Origin: Glycomyces algeriensis
GTDB lineage: Bacteria; Actinomycetota; Actinomycetes; Mycobacteriales; Micromonosporaceae
Length of the DNA stretch: 35,583 nt
Direction of reading: 5' to 3'
NCBI RefSeq assembly: GCF_027622855.1
Contig: NZ_JAPZVR010000001.1
Coordinates: forward strand, 603,271-638,853
Shown: positions 23,267 through 30,972 of the stretch, piece by piece
Layout: each line of letters opens with the position of its first letter
How positions within the stretch are numbered: position 1 is the first letter of the stretch
The notes under the pieces: generated by a model
Databases searched by the model: none
What the model was told of the DNA's origin: nothing
Seen by the model: only the letters and a program-made list of their open reading frames with translations
Made by a program: the position numbers and the translations under genes

Positions 23267-24112
23267 TTATCCGTGGCCGGTACGGATGAGCGCGAGCATC
23301 GCCGCCGCCACTGCATCGACGGTGTCGTCAGGGAGGGCGGTCGCCGCGTCGTCGAGCACGAGGAGGCGCGCGTCGGGGATTTCGCGGGCGAGGGCTTCGC
23401 CGTTGCCGAGCGGGAAGAACCGGTTGTGGCGGCCGTGGACCACGAGGGTCGGCACCGCGAGTTCGGGGAGGCGCTCGCGCCAGCGCGGCGTGCAGTCGAG
23501 CTTGGCGAAGACCGTGCCCAGGTGGTTGGCCGACTGGACGGCGGGCTCCTTGCTCGCGGCGCGGTCGAAGACGCGTTCGGCGCGGGTGCGGGCGGCTTCG
23601 GGGTCGTCGCCGAGGATCGCCGCGCCGGCGGCGACGAAGCGGACCACGGCGTCCCGGTCGGACCAGTCGGGCATCGGGCGCGAGAACAGCAGGCCCATGG
23701 TCTCCCCGTCATGGTCGGGCAGGTCCGGGTCGACCGGGCCCGGTGCGACGGGCCGGGTCCCGGCGAGGGTGAGGGCCGCGAACGCGTCGGGGTGGTCGAG
23801 CGCGGCGACCTGGGCGACCAGGCCGCCGACGCCGATGCCCGCCAGGTGCGCGGGCCGCGGGTCGAGTTCGCGGGCGAGGCGGGCGGCGTCGGCGGCGAGG
23901 TCGCGCAGGGTGTAGCCGGGCGCGTCGGGGTCGACGGTGGTGGAGGCGCCGCTGTCGCGCAGGTCGTAGCGCACGACGTGGCGTCCGCCGTTCGCGAGCG
24001 CCTGGCAGAGCGGGTCGGGCCACGAGAGCATGGTCGGGTTCCCCGCGAGCAGGACGAGAGGCGCTGCGGGGTCGCCGAAGTGCTCGACCCCGAGCGTGAC
24101 GTTCTCGGACAT
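23267..24112 (-). CDS. alpha/beta-hydrolase-fold protein lacking the catalytic triad
   Basis: A 281-residue cytoplasmic protein with the alpha/beta-hydrolase layout: oxyanion-side GNPTM after LVLLA, RYDLRDSGAST, and the strand-helix HLAGIGVGGLVAQ. The nucleophile elbow, normally G-x-S-x-G, reads G-I-G-V-G with Gly94 in place of Ser. The acid region normally reads like HG..D.FFP; here it is VVHGRHNRFFPLGNGEAL. The expected His near the C-terminus is replaced by VLDDAATALPDD. All three triad residues seem lost, so this is probably a non-hydrolytic member (ligand binding or another chemistry). The ATG at 24112 follows AAGGAG by 6 nt. It is in an operon with the SnoaL-like gene. Confidence 0.85.
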   Translation of the reverse strand: MSENVTLGVEHFGDPAAPLVLLAGNPTMLSWPDPLCQALANGGRHVVRYDLRDSGASTTVDPDAPGYTLRDLAADAARLARELDPRPAHLAGIGVGGLVAQVAALDHPDAFAALTLAGTRPVAPGPVDPDLPDHDGETMGLLFSRPMPDWSDRDAVVRFVAAGAAILGDDPEAARTRAERVFDRAASKEPAVQSANHLGTVFAKLDCTPRWRERLPELAVPTLVVHGRHNRFFPLGNGEALAREIPDARLLVLDDAATALPDDTVDAVAAAMLALIRTGHG

Positions 24113-24200
24113 GCATGACTCCTTCGGTTGAGGCGGCCTAGGGGCCGCACTCATGCCGACGAGGCGCGGGTCCGAAACTCATCGGTCCATGCGGGAGCGT

Positions 24201-24635
24201 CTAGGCGCCGCCGCCGAGGTCCTCCGGCCGCAGGCTCAGTGCCTGGGTGATGGCCATGACGTCCTGGTATTCGCGCCAGAGCAGGATCCTGCCGTCGCGC
24301 ACGCGGAGGATCGCGATGAAGGCCGCCGATCCGGCGAGGCCGGTGGTGGTGACCGTGCCCGTGAGCTCGTATTCGACGACGAGGACTTCGGGGTCGGCGG
24401 TCGCGAGGGTGGTGATCTCGCGGAACTCCTCGAACCGGAACGGCAGCGGGCGGCTCGCGTAGAACGCCAGCCACGCCTCGCGGCCCTCGTAGCGGCGCAT
24501 GCCCGGTGGGGAGAACGGGGTCTCGACGACGATGTCGTCGGCCAGCAGCTCGGCGGGGAGGAGGGTGGCGCCGTCCTCGCGGAGCACGGCCTCCTGCATC
24601 TGCCGGTAGACCTCGAGGGGAGTCGCGTGGGACAT
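24201..24635 (-). CDS. SnoaL-like / NTF2-fold protein
   Basis: A 144-residue protein of the nuclear-transport-factor-2 fold: an N-terminal helix TPLEVYRQMQEAVLREDGAT, LLADDIVVETPFSPPGMRRY, EGREAWLAFY, and a curved sheet ending AFIAILRVRDGRILLWREYQ DV. This is the usual pattern of SnoaL-like cyclases, isomerases and polyketide accessory proteins, but also of many uncharacterised stress proteins. AGGAGG stands 7 nt before the ATG at 24635. It is the first gene of a two-gene minus-strand operon, divergent from the TetR gene across an operator-bearing gap, so it is probably repressed by that regulator. The ligand is unknown. Confidence 0.85.
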   Translation of the reverse strand: MSHATPLEVYRQMQEAVLREDGATLLPAELLADDIVVETPFSPPGMRRYEGREAWLAFYASRPLPFRFEEFREITTLATADPEVLVVEYELTGTVTTTGLAGSAAFIAILRVRDGRILLWREYQDVMAITQALSLRPEDLGGGA

Positions 24636-24658
24636 GGTGGTGCCTCCTGAAGTAAGCT

Positions 24659-24698
24659 GAGTAAGACTCGACTTCGAATATAATGAGTGCGACTCATT
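24659..24698. promoter_or_regulatory. two TetR-type operators overlapping divergent promoters
   Basis: Two copies of GAGTNNGACTC lie 26 bp apart. One is GAGTAAGACTC at 24659-24669. The other is GAGTGCGACTC at 24685-24695, set inside the perfect palindrome AATGAGT-GCG-ACTCATT (24682-24698). A consensus TATAAT (24679-24684), the likely -10 for the TetR gene, directly abuts the second site. The first site lies toward the SnoaL-like gene. This layout predicts autorepression and control of the divergent operon by the adjacent TetR protein. The motifs are directly visible; the binding partner is inference. Confidence 0.75.
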
Positions 24699-24718
24699 TT
24701 GGCAAGGAGGATTTTCGG

Positions 24719-25309
24719 ATGAGCCGAGACGGCTTGGCGCCCAAAGGAGAGCGGCCGCTGCGGGCCGACGCGCTCCGCAACCGCGCGCGGATCCTGGAAG
24801 CGGCCGAGGCGGTGTTCGCCGAGCAGGGCGCGTCAGCCGCGACCGACGCCGTCGCCGCGCGCGCCGGGGTCGCGATCGGTACGGTCTTCCGGCACTTCCC
24901 CACCAAGCCCGACCTGCTCAAGGCCGTGGTCATGAACCTGCAGGACCGGATCGTCGGCGAAGCGGACGCGATGGTCCGCGACGAGGGCGCGGTGTCCGCC
25001 CTGTTCGAGTTCTGCACGCTCGTCATGGACGCCGGCGCGAGCCACCGGGCCGTCTTCGAGCGCCTGGCGGAGACCGGCGTTCAGGTGCGGGTCGCGGAGG
25101 CCCTGGTGCGCCTGCGCCCTGCCGTCGAGGTGCTGCTCGAGCGGGCCCGCGACGGCGGTGCCGTCCGCAACGACCTGACCACCGACGAGCTCATCGCGCT
25201 GCTCGCCGCGGTGTGCCAGGAGGCGATCGCGGACGGCTGGAACGCGGAGTTCCGCCGCCGCGCGCTCGACCTCCTCTTCGAGGGCATGCGGCCCAACGGG
25301 TTCCGCTAG
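24719..25309 (+). CDS. TetR family transcriptional regulator
   Basis: A 196-residue one-component repressor. The N-terminal helix-turn-helix is intact: RILEAAEAVFAEQGASAATD, AVAARAGVAIGTVFRHFPTK, PDLLKAVV. The remaining helices form the variable ligand-binding domain. The start is the ATG at 24719, preceded by AAGGAGG with 8 nt spacing; an upstream ATG at 24683 lies within the operator and -10 element and cannot be the start. It is divergent from the SnoaL-like and hydrolase-fold genes. Its stop (TAG, 25307-25309) overlaps the stop of the convergent AarF-like gene in the shared palindrome CTAG. Confidence 0.92.
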   Translation: MSRDGLAPKGERPLRADALRNRARILEAAEAVFAEQGASAATDAVAARAGVAIGTVFRHFPTKPDLLKAVVMNLQDRIVGEADAMVRDEGAVSALFEFCTLVMDAGASHRAVFERLAETGVQVRVAEALVRLRPAVEVLLERARDGGAVRNDLTTDELIALLAAVCQEAIADGWNAEFRRRALDLLFEGMRPNGFR

Positions 25310-27285
25310 CGCGCGTCGTCCCGGTCGCGGGGCTTCGTGAAGATGTCCGCCAGGACCCTGAGCGCCATGATCGAGGCGATCAGCAGCAGCGCGAGGCCGA
25401 GGAACTGGTAGAGGCCGATGTCGTCGGTGAGCGACGGACCGGTCTCGATCCCGATGAGCATCACGGACATCACGCCCGCGGCGGCGGCGAGCACCGTGAG
25501 CAGGACCTGGTGCAGCCAGTCGGTGATGGCGCGGCGGTCCTCGGCGCGCGAGAACAACCGGAAGTTCGCGGTGAGCCGCCCGGCCTCGGCCGCGGCGGCC
25601 AGGCGGTCGAGGCGGCGGGGGAGCTTGCGCAGCACCGGCAGGAGGTCGGCGGCCTCCTCGGCGAGCATGTCCTTGACCGCGGCCGGGCGCAGGTGCTGCT
25701 CGGCGTACGCCTCGCCGACGCTGCGCGCCTGCGTCACCAGGTCGAAGCCCGGGTCGATCGCGGTGAGGCAGCCCTCCAGTGTGGCCAGTGCGCGGAACAC
25801 CGCGGCGAGCTCCGGCGGGATCGCGATGCGGTACTTGGCGATGATCCGGAACAGCTCGGTGAACATCCGCAGGTCCGGTGCGGTGCCGGCCATCAGGTGG
25901 CGGGCCATGAACGCGCCGAGCGCGCGCTCGAACGCGGCCTGGTCGAGCTCGTCGGGCCTGGCCGAGACGCCGATGAAGGCGTCGGCGAGCGCCGGCCCGT
26001 CCTGCCGGTCCACGGCCGTGAGGATCGCCTGGAGCGAGGCGCGCAGCTCCCGGTCGAGCCGGCCCACCGACCCGAAGTCGATGAGCCCCAACCGGTCGTC
26101 GTCGAGCAGCAGGAGGTTGCCCGGATGCGGATCGGCGTGGAAGATCCCGTCGATCATGACCTCGTCGAGCATCTCGCGCAGCAGCGAGGCCGCGAGCGGG
26201 CCCGGCTCCAGCCCGCGCTCGGCCAGCACCGGACCGGCGGTCGCGAGCGGCACGCCCGAGAGCCGCTCCATGACCAGCACGCCCTCATCGGAGAGGTCCG
26301 GGTGCGGCCGGGGGACGCCGACCGCGGCGCGGCGCCGGTCGTGCGCGACCGCGACCTGCGCGAGGTTGCGGGCCTCCACGGTGAAGTCGACCTCCTCGCG
26401 CAGCGCCGTCGCGAACCCGGCGGCCAGCCCCAGCACGTCCATCGAACGGCCCCAAGCGGTGTGGCGGTCCAGCAGGTGCGCGAGGCGCCCGATGATGTCG
26501 AGGTCGCGCTCCACGGCCTGCGCGGCCCCGGGGCGGCGCACCTTCACCACCACCGCCTGCCCGCCGTGCAGCACGGCACTGTGGACCTGCGCGATCGACG
26601 CGGCGGCCATCGGCTCGGGATCGAACCGGGAGAACACCTCGCCGACCGGTGCGCCGATCGCCGTCTCGACCAGCTCGGCGGCCGTCGCACCCGGGATCGG
26701 CGCGGCCTGGTCCTGCAGCTTCGCCAGCTCCGCGATGTACGCGGGCGGCAGCAGATCGCGCCTGGTGGAGAGGATCTGACCGAGCTTCACGAACGTGACG
26801 CCCGCGTCGTCCAGCGCCAGGCGCAGCGACCGCGCCTGCTCGGGACCCTGGCCCAGCTGGCGGCGGCCCCGCAGCAGCCCGAACAGGCCGTGCCGGGACG
26901 CGATCGCGAGGATCTGCAGGTACCGGCGGGTGCGCCGCAGCCGGGCGCGCACACCCTTGAACCAGCTGCGCACCGGCGGCACCGCGCCCGTGGGCAGCAC
27001 CGCCTCCCACACCACCAGCATGATCATCGCGATCACCGGCGCGCAGACGAACGCGAGCGCCAGCAGCGCCACCGCTCCGGCCGTCTCATCGGGGCTCGGC
27101 GTGGTCCCGTCGAAGGGCGCGAACAGGGTGGGCACGAGTCCGTACTGGACGATCGACTGGCTCACGACGCTGACGAACACCAACCGCCACAACGTGTACC
27201 GCACGTCCAGCAGCCGGGTCGCGGTGTACGCGACGAGCGTGGTGTTGACCGCGAGGCCGAACACGGTTACGAGCAGCACGATCAC
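25306..27285 (-). CDS. AarF/ABC1/UbiB kinase-like family protein
   Basis: A 659-residue membrane-anchored protein of the atypical-kinase ABC1/UbiB family. An N-terminal membrane region (about 1-100; VTVFGLAVNTTLVAYTATRL and LALAFVCAPVIAMIMLVVWE) precedes the kinase-like core. The core has the family KxGQ motif (FVKLGQILSTRRDLLP), the Ala-rich loop MAAASIAQVH, the lysine in VVVKVRRPG, HADPHPGN and LIDFG. Two C-terminal membrane segments follow (LTVLAAAAGVMSVMLIG, LGLALLLIASIMAL). Family members support quinone or lipid metabolism in ways not fully defined. The GTG at 27285 is preceded by GAAGGG with 9 nt spacing. It is convergent with the TetR gene, and the two stops overlap. Confidence 0.9.
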   Translation of the reverse strand: MIVLLVTVFGLAVNTTLVAYTATRLLDVRYTLWRLVFVSVVSQSIVQYGLVPTLFAPFDGTTPSPDETAGAVALLALAFVCAPVIAMIMLVVWEAVLPTGAVPPVRSWFKGVRARLRRTRRYLQILAIASRHGLFGLLRGRRQLGQGPEQARSLRLALDDAGVTFVKLGQILSTRRDLLPPAYIAELAKLQDQAAPIPGATAAELVETAIGAPVGEVFSRFDPEPMAAASIAQVHSAVLHGGQAVVVKVRRPGAAQAVERDLDIIGRLAHLLDRHTAWGRSMDVLGLAAGFATALREEVDFTVEARNLAQVAVAHDRRRAAVGVPRPHPDLSDEGVLVMERLSGVPLATAGPVLAERGLEPGPLAASLLREMLDEVMIDGIFHADPHPGNLLLLDDDRLGLIDFGSVGRLDRELRASLQAILTAVDRQDGPALADAFIGVSARPDELDQAAFERALGAFMARHLMAGTAPDLRMFTELFRIIAKYRIAIPPELAAVFRALATLEGCLTAIDPGFDLVTQARSVGEAYAEQHLRPAAVKDMLAEEAADLLPVLRKLPRRLDRLAAAAEAGRLTANFRLFSRAEDRRAITDWLHQVLLTVLAAAAGVMSVMLIGIETGPSLTDDIGLYQFLGLALLLIASIMALRVLADIFTKPRDRDDAR

Positions 27286-27393
27286 GACGCGGGGCCCTTC
27301 GGGTCGAGGTCAGGGGCGCTCACACCCCTGGTTCCGATGCCGCCACAGGTTACTGCACCGCCGCGCCGCCCACCTCACCCCGCGGTTGTCAGT

Positions 27394-27438
27394 GCGCGGT
27401 TGCTCAACGCGCGGTCGTTCAATGCGGGGTTGTTCAAT
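27394..27438. repeat. three 15-bp tandem repeats at a gene end
   Basis: Units GCGCGGTTGCTCAAC, GCGCGGTCGTTCAAT and GCGGGGTTGTTCAAT follow one another, with a partial fourth (GCGCAGTCG) running into the coding end of the GlxA-type gene. The third unit contains that gene's TGA (27434-27436). It is a microsatellite-like expansion in the short gap before the AarF gene. Confidence 0.7.
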
Positions 27439-28399
27439 GCGCAGTCGCAGCCACGGCCCGGTACTGCGACGGCGCGATCCCGTACTCGCGCGCGAAGGCC
27501 TGGCGCAGCGCCTCCGCCGAAGCGAACCCGCAGCGCGACGCCACCCGCGCCACCGGCAGATCGGTCGTCTCGAGCAGCTGCGCCGCCGCCGTGACCCGCG
27601 CCTGCCTGACGAACCGGCCCGGCGTCTGCCGCAGATGCGCGCGGAACAACCGGGTCAGGTGCCGCGGGCTCACCCGCGCCACCGCCGCCAGTGCCTCAGT
27701 GGACAGATCGGCGTCGAGCCGCCCGCTCACGTGGTCGGTGACCTTCCGGACCAGGTCGTGGTCGACCGCCGGCGCGGCCGTGAACATGCTCATCTGCGCC
27801 TGGTTCCCCGGCCGGTGCAGGTAGGTGACCATGGCCCGCGACACCCAGCGGGCCAGGTCCGGCCCGTGGTCGGCCTCGATGAACGACAGCGCGAGGTCGA
27901 GCGCGCTGGTGACTCCGGCTGCGGTGTAGACGTTCCCGTCCCGGATCCAGATCGGGCGCGCGTCCACCTCGACCTGCTCGTACTGCTCGGCGAGGCGCTT
28001 CGCGAAGTGCCAGTGGGTGGTTGCGCGCTTCCCGTCGAGGAGGCCCGCGGCAGCCAGGACGCTCGCGCCGGTGCACAGGGACGCGACGCGCTCGCTCTCG
28101 CGGGCGAGCCGCCGCACGTGGCCGACGAACCGCTCGTCCCCGGCCGCACGCTCGTGGCCGAGTCCGCCGGACACGACGAGCGTCCCGATCGGACCGCGCA
28201 GCCGCTCCAGTGCGGCCTGGCCGTTGAGGACCAGCCCGGTCGAGCAGGTGATCGGCCGCCCGCCCGGTGTCGCGAGCGCGAGGTCGTAGCCCAGCTCGGG
28301 GTCGATCATGCGGACGGCGTCCAGTGTGGTCGTGACGCAGGCGATGTCGAGGAGTTCGGCGTCGTCGTAGCCGACGACGACCACGCGGTGGTGTGCCAT
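27434..28399 (-). CDS. GlxA family (DJ-1/PfpI plus AraC HTH) transcriptional regulator
   Basis: A 321-residue regulator. Residues about 5-170 form a DJ-1/PfpI-like domain (RVVVVGYDDAELLDIACVTT, VVSGGLGHERAA, and the elbow SLCTGASVLAAAGLLDGKRA with its conserved cysteine), followed by TTHWHFAKRLAEQ and YTAAGVTSALDLALSFIE. Residues about 225-318 are an AraC-type double helix-turn-helix (LAAVARVSPRHLTRLFRAHL, VARVASRCGFASAEALRQAF, GIAPSQYR). Such proteins usually regulate nearby genes in response to small metabolites. It has a well-formed leaderless promoter (28406-28434) and is divergent from the membrane protein at 28530, its most likely target. Confidence 0.92.
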   Translation of the reverse strand: MAHHRVVVVGYDDAELLDIACVTTTLDAVRMIDPELGYDLALATPGGRPITCSTGLVLNGQAALERLRGPIGTLVVSGGLGHERAAGDERFVGHVRRLARESERVASLCTGASVLAAAGLLDGKRATTHWHFAKRLAEQYEQVEVDARPIWIRDGNVYTAAGVTSALDLALSFIEADHGPDLARWVSRAMVTYLHRPGNQAQMSMFTAAPAVDHDLVRKVTDHVSGRLDADLSTEALAAVARVSPRHLTRLFRAHLRQTPGRFVRQARVTAAAQLLETTDLPVARVASRCGFASAEALRQAFAREYGIAPSQYRAVAATAH

Positions 28400-28434
28400 G
28401 TCTCCACCCTAGGTCTGGAAGACCACGATGCCAA
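28400..28434 (-). promoter_or_regulatory. leaderless sigma70-like promoter of the GlxA-type regulator
   Basis: On the minus strand TTGGCA (28434-28429), a 17-bp spacer and TAGGGT (28411-28406) are followed by 6 nt and the ATG at 28399. Five of six -35 bases match TTGACA and the spacing is ideal. Confidence 0.6.
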
Positions 28435-28501
28435 GATTTCGGACCTGCCGATCCGGCTCGGTTGACCGGCCCGACGGGACGCGCGAAGGTGGATCCATCA
28501 G

Positions 28502-28518
28502 ATACCCCCTCTAGGTAT
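28502..28518 (+). promoter_or_regulatory. inverted repeat ATACC-N7-GGTAT upstream of the membrane protein gene
   Basis: ATACC (28502-28506) and GGTAT (28514-28518) flank CCCTCTA, ending 11 nt before the ATG at 28530. The ribosome site GGAG overlaps its right edge. It could be an operator for the divergent GlxA-type regulator; the arms are short. Confidence 0.35.
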
Positions 28519-28529
28519 GGAGTGCCGCC

Positions 28530-29117
28530 ATGACCACGACATCCGCCGCAACCGTGCCGCGCTCGACCCATCCGCTCCGCGCCGCCCTGCGGCGCTGGCC
28601 CACCGTCGCCGGGGTCGTCATGGCCGCCTTCGTGGCCTGGGGGGCGACCTCCGGGGCCGACACCGCGCCCGTCCTCGCCGCCTCCGGGTTCGTGTACCTC
28701 GGCTCGGCCGCCTTCCAGAAGCGCGGCGCGGCCTGGCCGGTGTTCTTCCTGTCGTTCGTCGTCATCGGCGCGGCCGGGTTCACCGCCTTCGAGGCGCCGC
28801 TCGCCATCTGGGCGCTCGTCGCCATCGGCGTCGGCTTCGCCGCGTTCGGCCTGCTGCGCGGCGCCGCGCGCCCCGCCGAGGGCCTGCCGCTGCAGAGCCT
28901 GGCCATGGCCGGCTTCGGCGGGCTCGCCGTCGCGGTCCTGCTCGTCGGCGGGGACCTCGGCCTCTACCTGGTGGCGGCCGGCCTGCTCGGCCACGCCGCG
29001 TGGGACGTGTGGCACCACCGCACCGAGCGGGTCGTCTCCCGCTCCCTCGCGGAGTTCTGCGTCGTCCTGGACACCCTCGTCGCCGTTGCGATGATCGCGG
29101 TCGCCCTCCAGAACTGA
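28530..29117 (+). CDS. hypothetical six-helix membrane protein
   Basis: A 195-residue protein with a polar N-terminus (MTTTSAATVPRSTHPLRAAL) and about six membrane segments, including TVAGVVMAAFVAWGATSG, PVFFLSFVVIGAAGFTAF, LAIWALVAIGVGFAAFGLL and LYLVAAGLLGHAAWDVWHHR. The last contains a conserved-looking HAAWDVWHHR that may bind metal or haem. GGAG lies 8 nt upstream of the ATG. It is divergent from the GlxA-type regulator and followed by a strong terminator, so it is a single-gene unit. No function can be assigned. Confidence 0.8.
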   Translation: MTTTSAATVPRSTHPLRAALRRWPTVAGVVMAAFVAWGATSGADTAPVLAASGFVYLGSAAFQKRGAAWPVFFLSFVVIGAAGFTAFEAPLAIWALVAIGVGFAAFGLLRGAARPAEGLPLQSLAMAGFGGLAVAVLLVGGDLGLYLVAAGLLGHAAWDVWHHRTERVVSRSLAEFCVVLDTLVAVAMIAVALQN

Positions 29118-29151
29118 CCGCCGCAGCCGCGGTATCGGCAGTCGAGCGGGG

Positions 29152-29177
29152 ACGGACCCGGCTTCGGCCGGGTCCGT
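29152..29177 (+). terminator. TTCG-tetraloop terminator
   Basis: An 11-bp perfect stem (ACGGACCCGGC paired with GCCGGGTCCGT) closed by the very stable tetraloop TTCG, followed by TCTCGT. It starts 35 bp after the stop at 29117. Confidence 0.85.
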
Positions 29178-29196
29178 TCTCGTCCACTTGCGGGGG

Positions 29197-29228
29197 TTGG
29201 TTTTGGGAAGCGATTGCCCTATGATCGC
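29197..29228 (+). promoter_or_regulatory. promoter and operator-like repeat of the pectin methylesterase gene
   Basis: TTGGTT (29197-29202), a 17-bp spacer and TATGAT (29220-29225) form a sigma70-like promoter. GCGAT (29210-29214) and ATCGC (29224-29228) form an inverted repeat with a 9-bp gap that overlaps the -10 element, so a bound protein would block transcription. A second TTGACA at 29230-29235 lacks a good -10. Confidence 0.5.
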
Positions 29229-29305
29229 ATTGACAAATATAAATGCCCGGATTGCTGAGGAAAGACCCGGCATGTCTCAGCGACCGGCCCTCCCCTGGAG
29301 TCGAC

Positions 29306-30811
29306 ATGTCAATGAACATCGATAGCCGCCCGCGCCGCGGGCGGCGCCTGGCGGCGCTGCTGGCCGCCGTCCTGAGCGGCGTGATCGCCGCGGCCGGGGC
29401 CTTCGTCGTCACGACCGGCGCGCAGGCCGTGGAGACCGGCGTCTGGTACCAGCTCGAGTCCCGCCACTCGGGGCTCGTCATGGGCATCCGCGCCGCCTCC
29501 ACCGCGAGCGGCGCCGAACTCGTCCAATGGGCCGCCAACGGCTCCCAGGACCAGCAGTTCCGCTTCGTGGACGCAGGCGGCGGCTACGTCAAGATCCAGG
29601 TGCGGCACTCCGGGATGGTCCTGGACGTGGCCGGCGCGAGCAAGTCCGACGGCGCCACCGTCCAGCAGTGGGGCGACGCCGGCTCCGCCAACCAGCAGTG
29701 GAAGGTGACCGAGAGCGGCGGCTACGCCACGATCGTCAACCGCGCCTCCGGCAAGGCCCTCGACGTGTGGGAGTGGTCCACCGCCCAGGGCGCGCGCATC
29801 TCGCAGTACACCGCCACCGGCGCGGCGAACCAGCAGTGGGAGCTGATCCCCGCGGGCGGTGACGTTGAGGCCGACTTCGTGGTCGCCCTCGACGGCAGCG
29901 GCACCCACGCCAGCGTGCAGGCGGCCGTGAACGCCGCGCCCTCCGGCTCGACCATCCTCATCAAGAAGGGCACCTACAAGGGCGCCGTCACGGTGCCCTC
30001 CTCCAAGACCGGCATCACCTTCATCGGCGCCACGGGCAACGCCGCCGATGTCGTCATCCACGAGAACCGGTGCGCCGGCTGCGACAACGGCTCCGGCGGC
30101 ACCTGGGGGACCAGCGGCAGCGCGAGCGTGCTCCTGCAGGGCGCGAACTTCACCGCCGAGGACCTGACCTTCGCCAACACCTACGACGAGGCCGCGAACG
30201 GCAACAGCCAGGCCGTCGCCGTCAAGGTCCAGGGCGACCGCATGGTCTTCGACAACGTGCGCTTCCTCGGCAACCAGGACACGCTCCTGACCGACTCGTC
30301 CTCGGCCACCGCGGTCTCGCGGCAGTACTACCACAACTGCTACGTGGAAGGCGACGTCGACTTCATCTTCGGCCGCGGCACCGCCGTGTTCGACGACTGC
30401 CGCATCCACTCCCTCAGCCGCGGCTCGACCTCCAACAACGGCTATGTGACCGCCGCGAGCACCGAGATCACCAACCCGTACGGCCTGCTGTTCTACCAGT
30501 GCGACATGACCAGCAACGCCCCGGCGAACTCGGTCTACCTCGGCCGGCCCTGGCCCGCAGGCGGTTCCACCACCGCGCGCGGCCAGGTCCTCTACCGCGA
30601 GTCCAACCTCGGCGCGCACTTCCGCACCGCCGAACCGTGGTCCGACATGTCGGGCCTGGCCTGGGAGGACGCGCGCCTGAGCGAGTACCGGAACACCGGT
30701 CCGGGCGCCACGGTCAACGCCAACCGCCCGCAGATGTCCTCCGGCGACGCTGCCAACTACGAACCCGCCGACTACCTGCGCGGCAGCGACGGCTGGAACC
30801 CGATCCGCTGA
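29306..30811 (+). CDS. secreted pectin methylesterase (CE8) with CBM13/ricin domain
   Basis: A 501-residue secreted enzyme that removes methyl groups from pectin. A signal peptide (RRLAALLAAVLSGVIAAAGA, cleavage after AQA near residue 45) leads to a ricin-type beta-trefoil (about 47-175). Its three repeats each end in a Q-x-F/W motif (QDQQFRF, ANQQWKV, ANQQWEL), so it is a CBM13. The CE8 parallel beta-helix follows (about 185-490) with GNSQAVAV, FLGNQDTLL, YVEGDVDFIFGRGTAVFD and YLGRPW, the conserved Gln and two Asp active-site blocks. GGAG stands 5 nt before the ATG at 29306. Two disulphide-ready cysteines occur near RCAGCDNG. It works with the PL9 lyase nearby: de-esterified pectin is the lyase substrate. 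Confidence 0.93.
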   Translation: MSMNIDSRPRRGRRLAALLAAVLSGVIAAAGAFVVTTGAQAVETGVWYQLESRHSGLVMGIRAASTASGAELVQWAANGSQDQQFRFVDAGGGYVKIQVRHSGMVLDVAGASKSDGATVQQWGDAGSANQQWKVTESGGYATIVNRASGKALDVWEWSTAQGARISQYTATGAANQQWELIPAGGDVEADFVVALDGSGTHASVQAAVNAAPSGSTILIKKGTYKGAVTVPSSKTGITFIGATGNAADVVIHENRCAGCDNGSGGTWGTSGSASVLLQGANFTAEDLTFANTYDEAANGNSQAVAVKVQGDRMVFDNVRFLGNQDTLLTDSSSATAVSRQYYHNCYVEGDVDFIFGRGTAVFDDCRIHSLSRGSTSNNGYVTAASTEITNPYGLLFYQCDMTSNAPANSVYLGRPWPAGGSTTARGQVLYRESNLGAHFRTAEPWSDMSGLAWEDARLSEYRNTGPGATVNANRPQMSSGDAANYEPADYLRGSDGWNPIR

Positions 30812-30823
30812 CCCGAGCGCCAG

Positions 30824-30852
30824 AGCGGCCCGTCCGGACCGGACGGGCCGCT
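30824..30852 (+). terminator. hairpin terminator after the pectin methylesterase gene
   Basis: AGCGGCCCGTCCGG and its exact complement CCGGACGGGCCGCT are separated by one A, so at least 12 bp can pair, followed by TTTCG. It starts 13 bp after the stop at 30811. Its arms are nearly identical to those of the hairpin at 31455-31485. Confidence 0.85.
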
Positions 30853-30972
30853 TTCGCGTCCGGTTTCTGCGCCGAACCGCGCCCGCCCGGCCGCGCCCGG
30901 TGGTTGTCTGGAAGCACCGCCAGTAGCCGCGAACCGGGACGCGCAGCGCCCGGTCGATGAAGGAGGCAGCGC

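Noticed and set aside
25213-27594. A 793-residue plus-strand frame opposite the AarF gene
   Set aside because: The Arg/His/Gly-rich composition is an antisense shadow; the minus strand carries complete kinase-like motifs.
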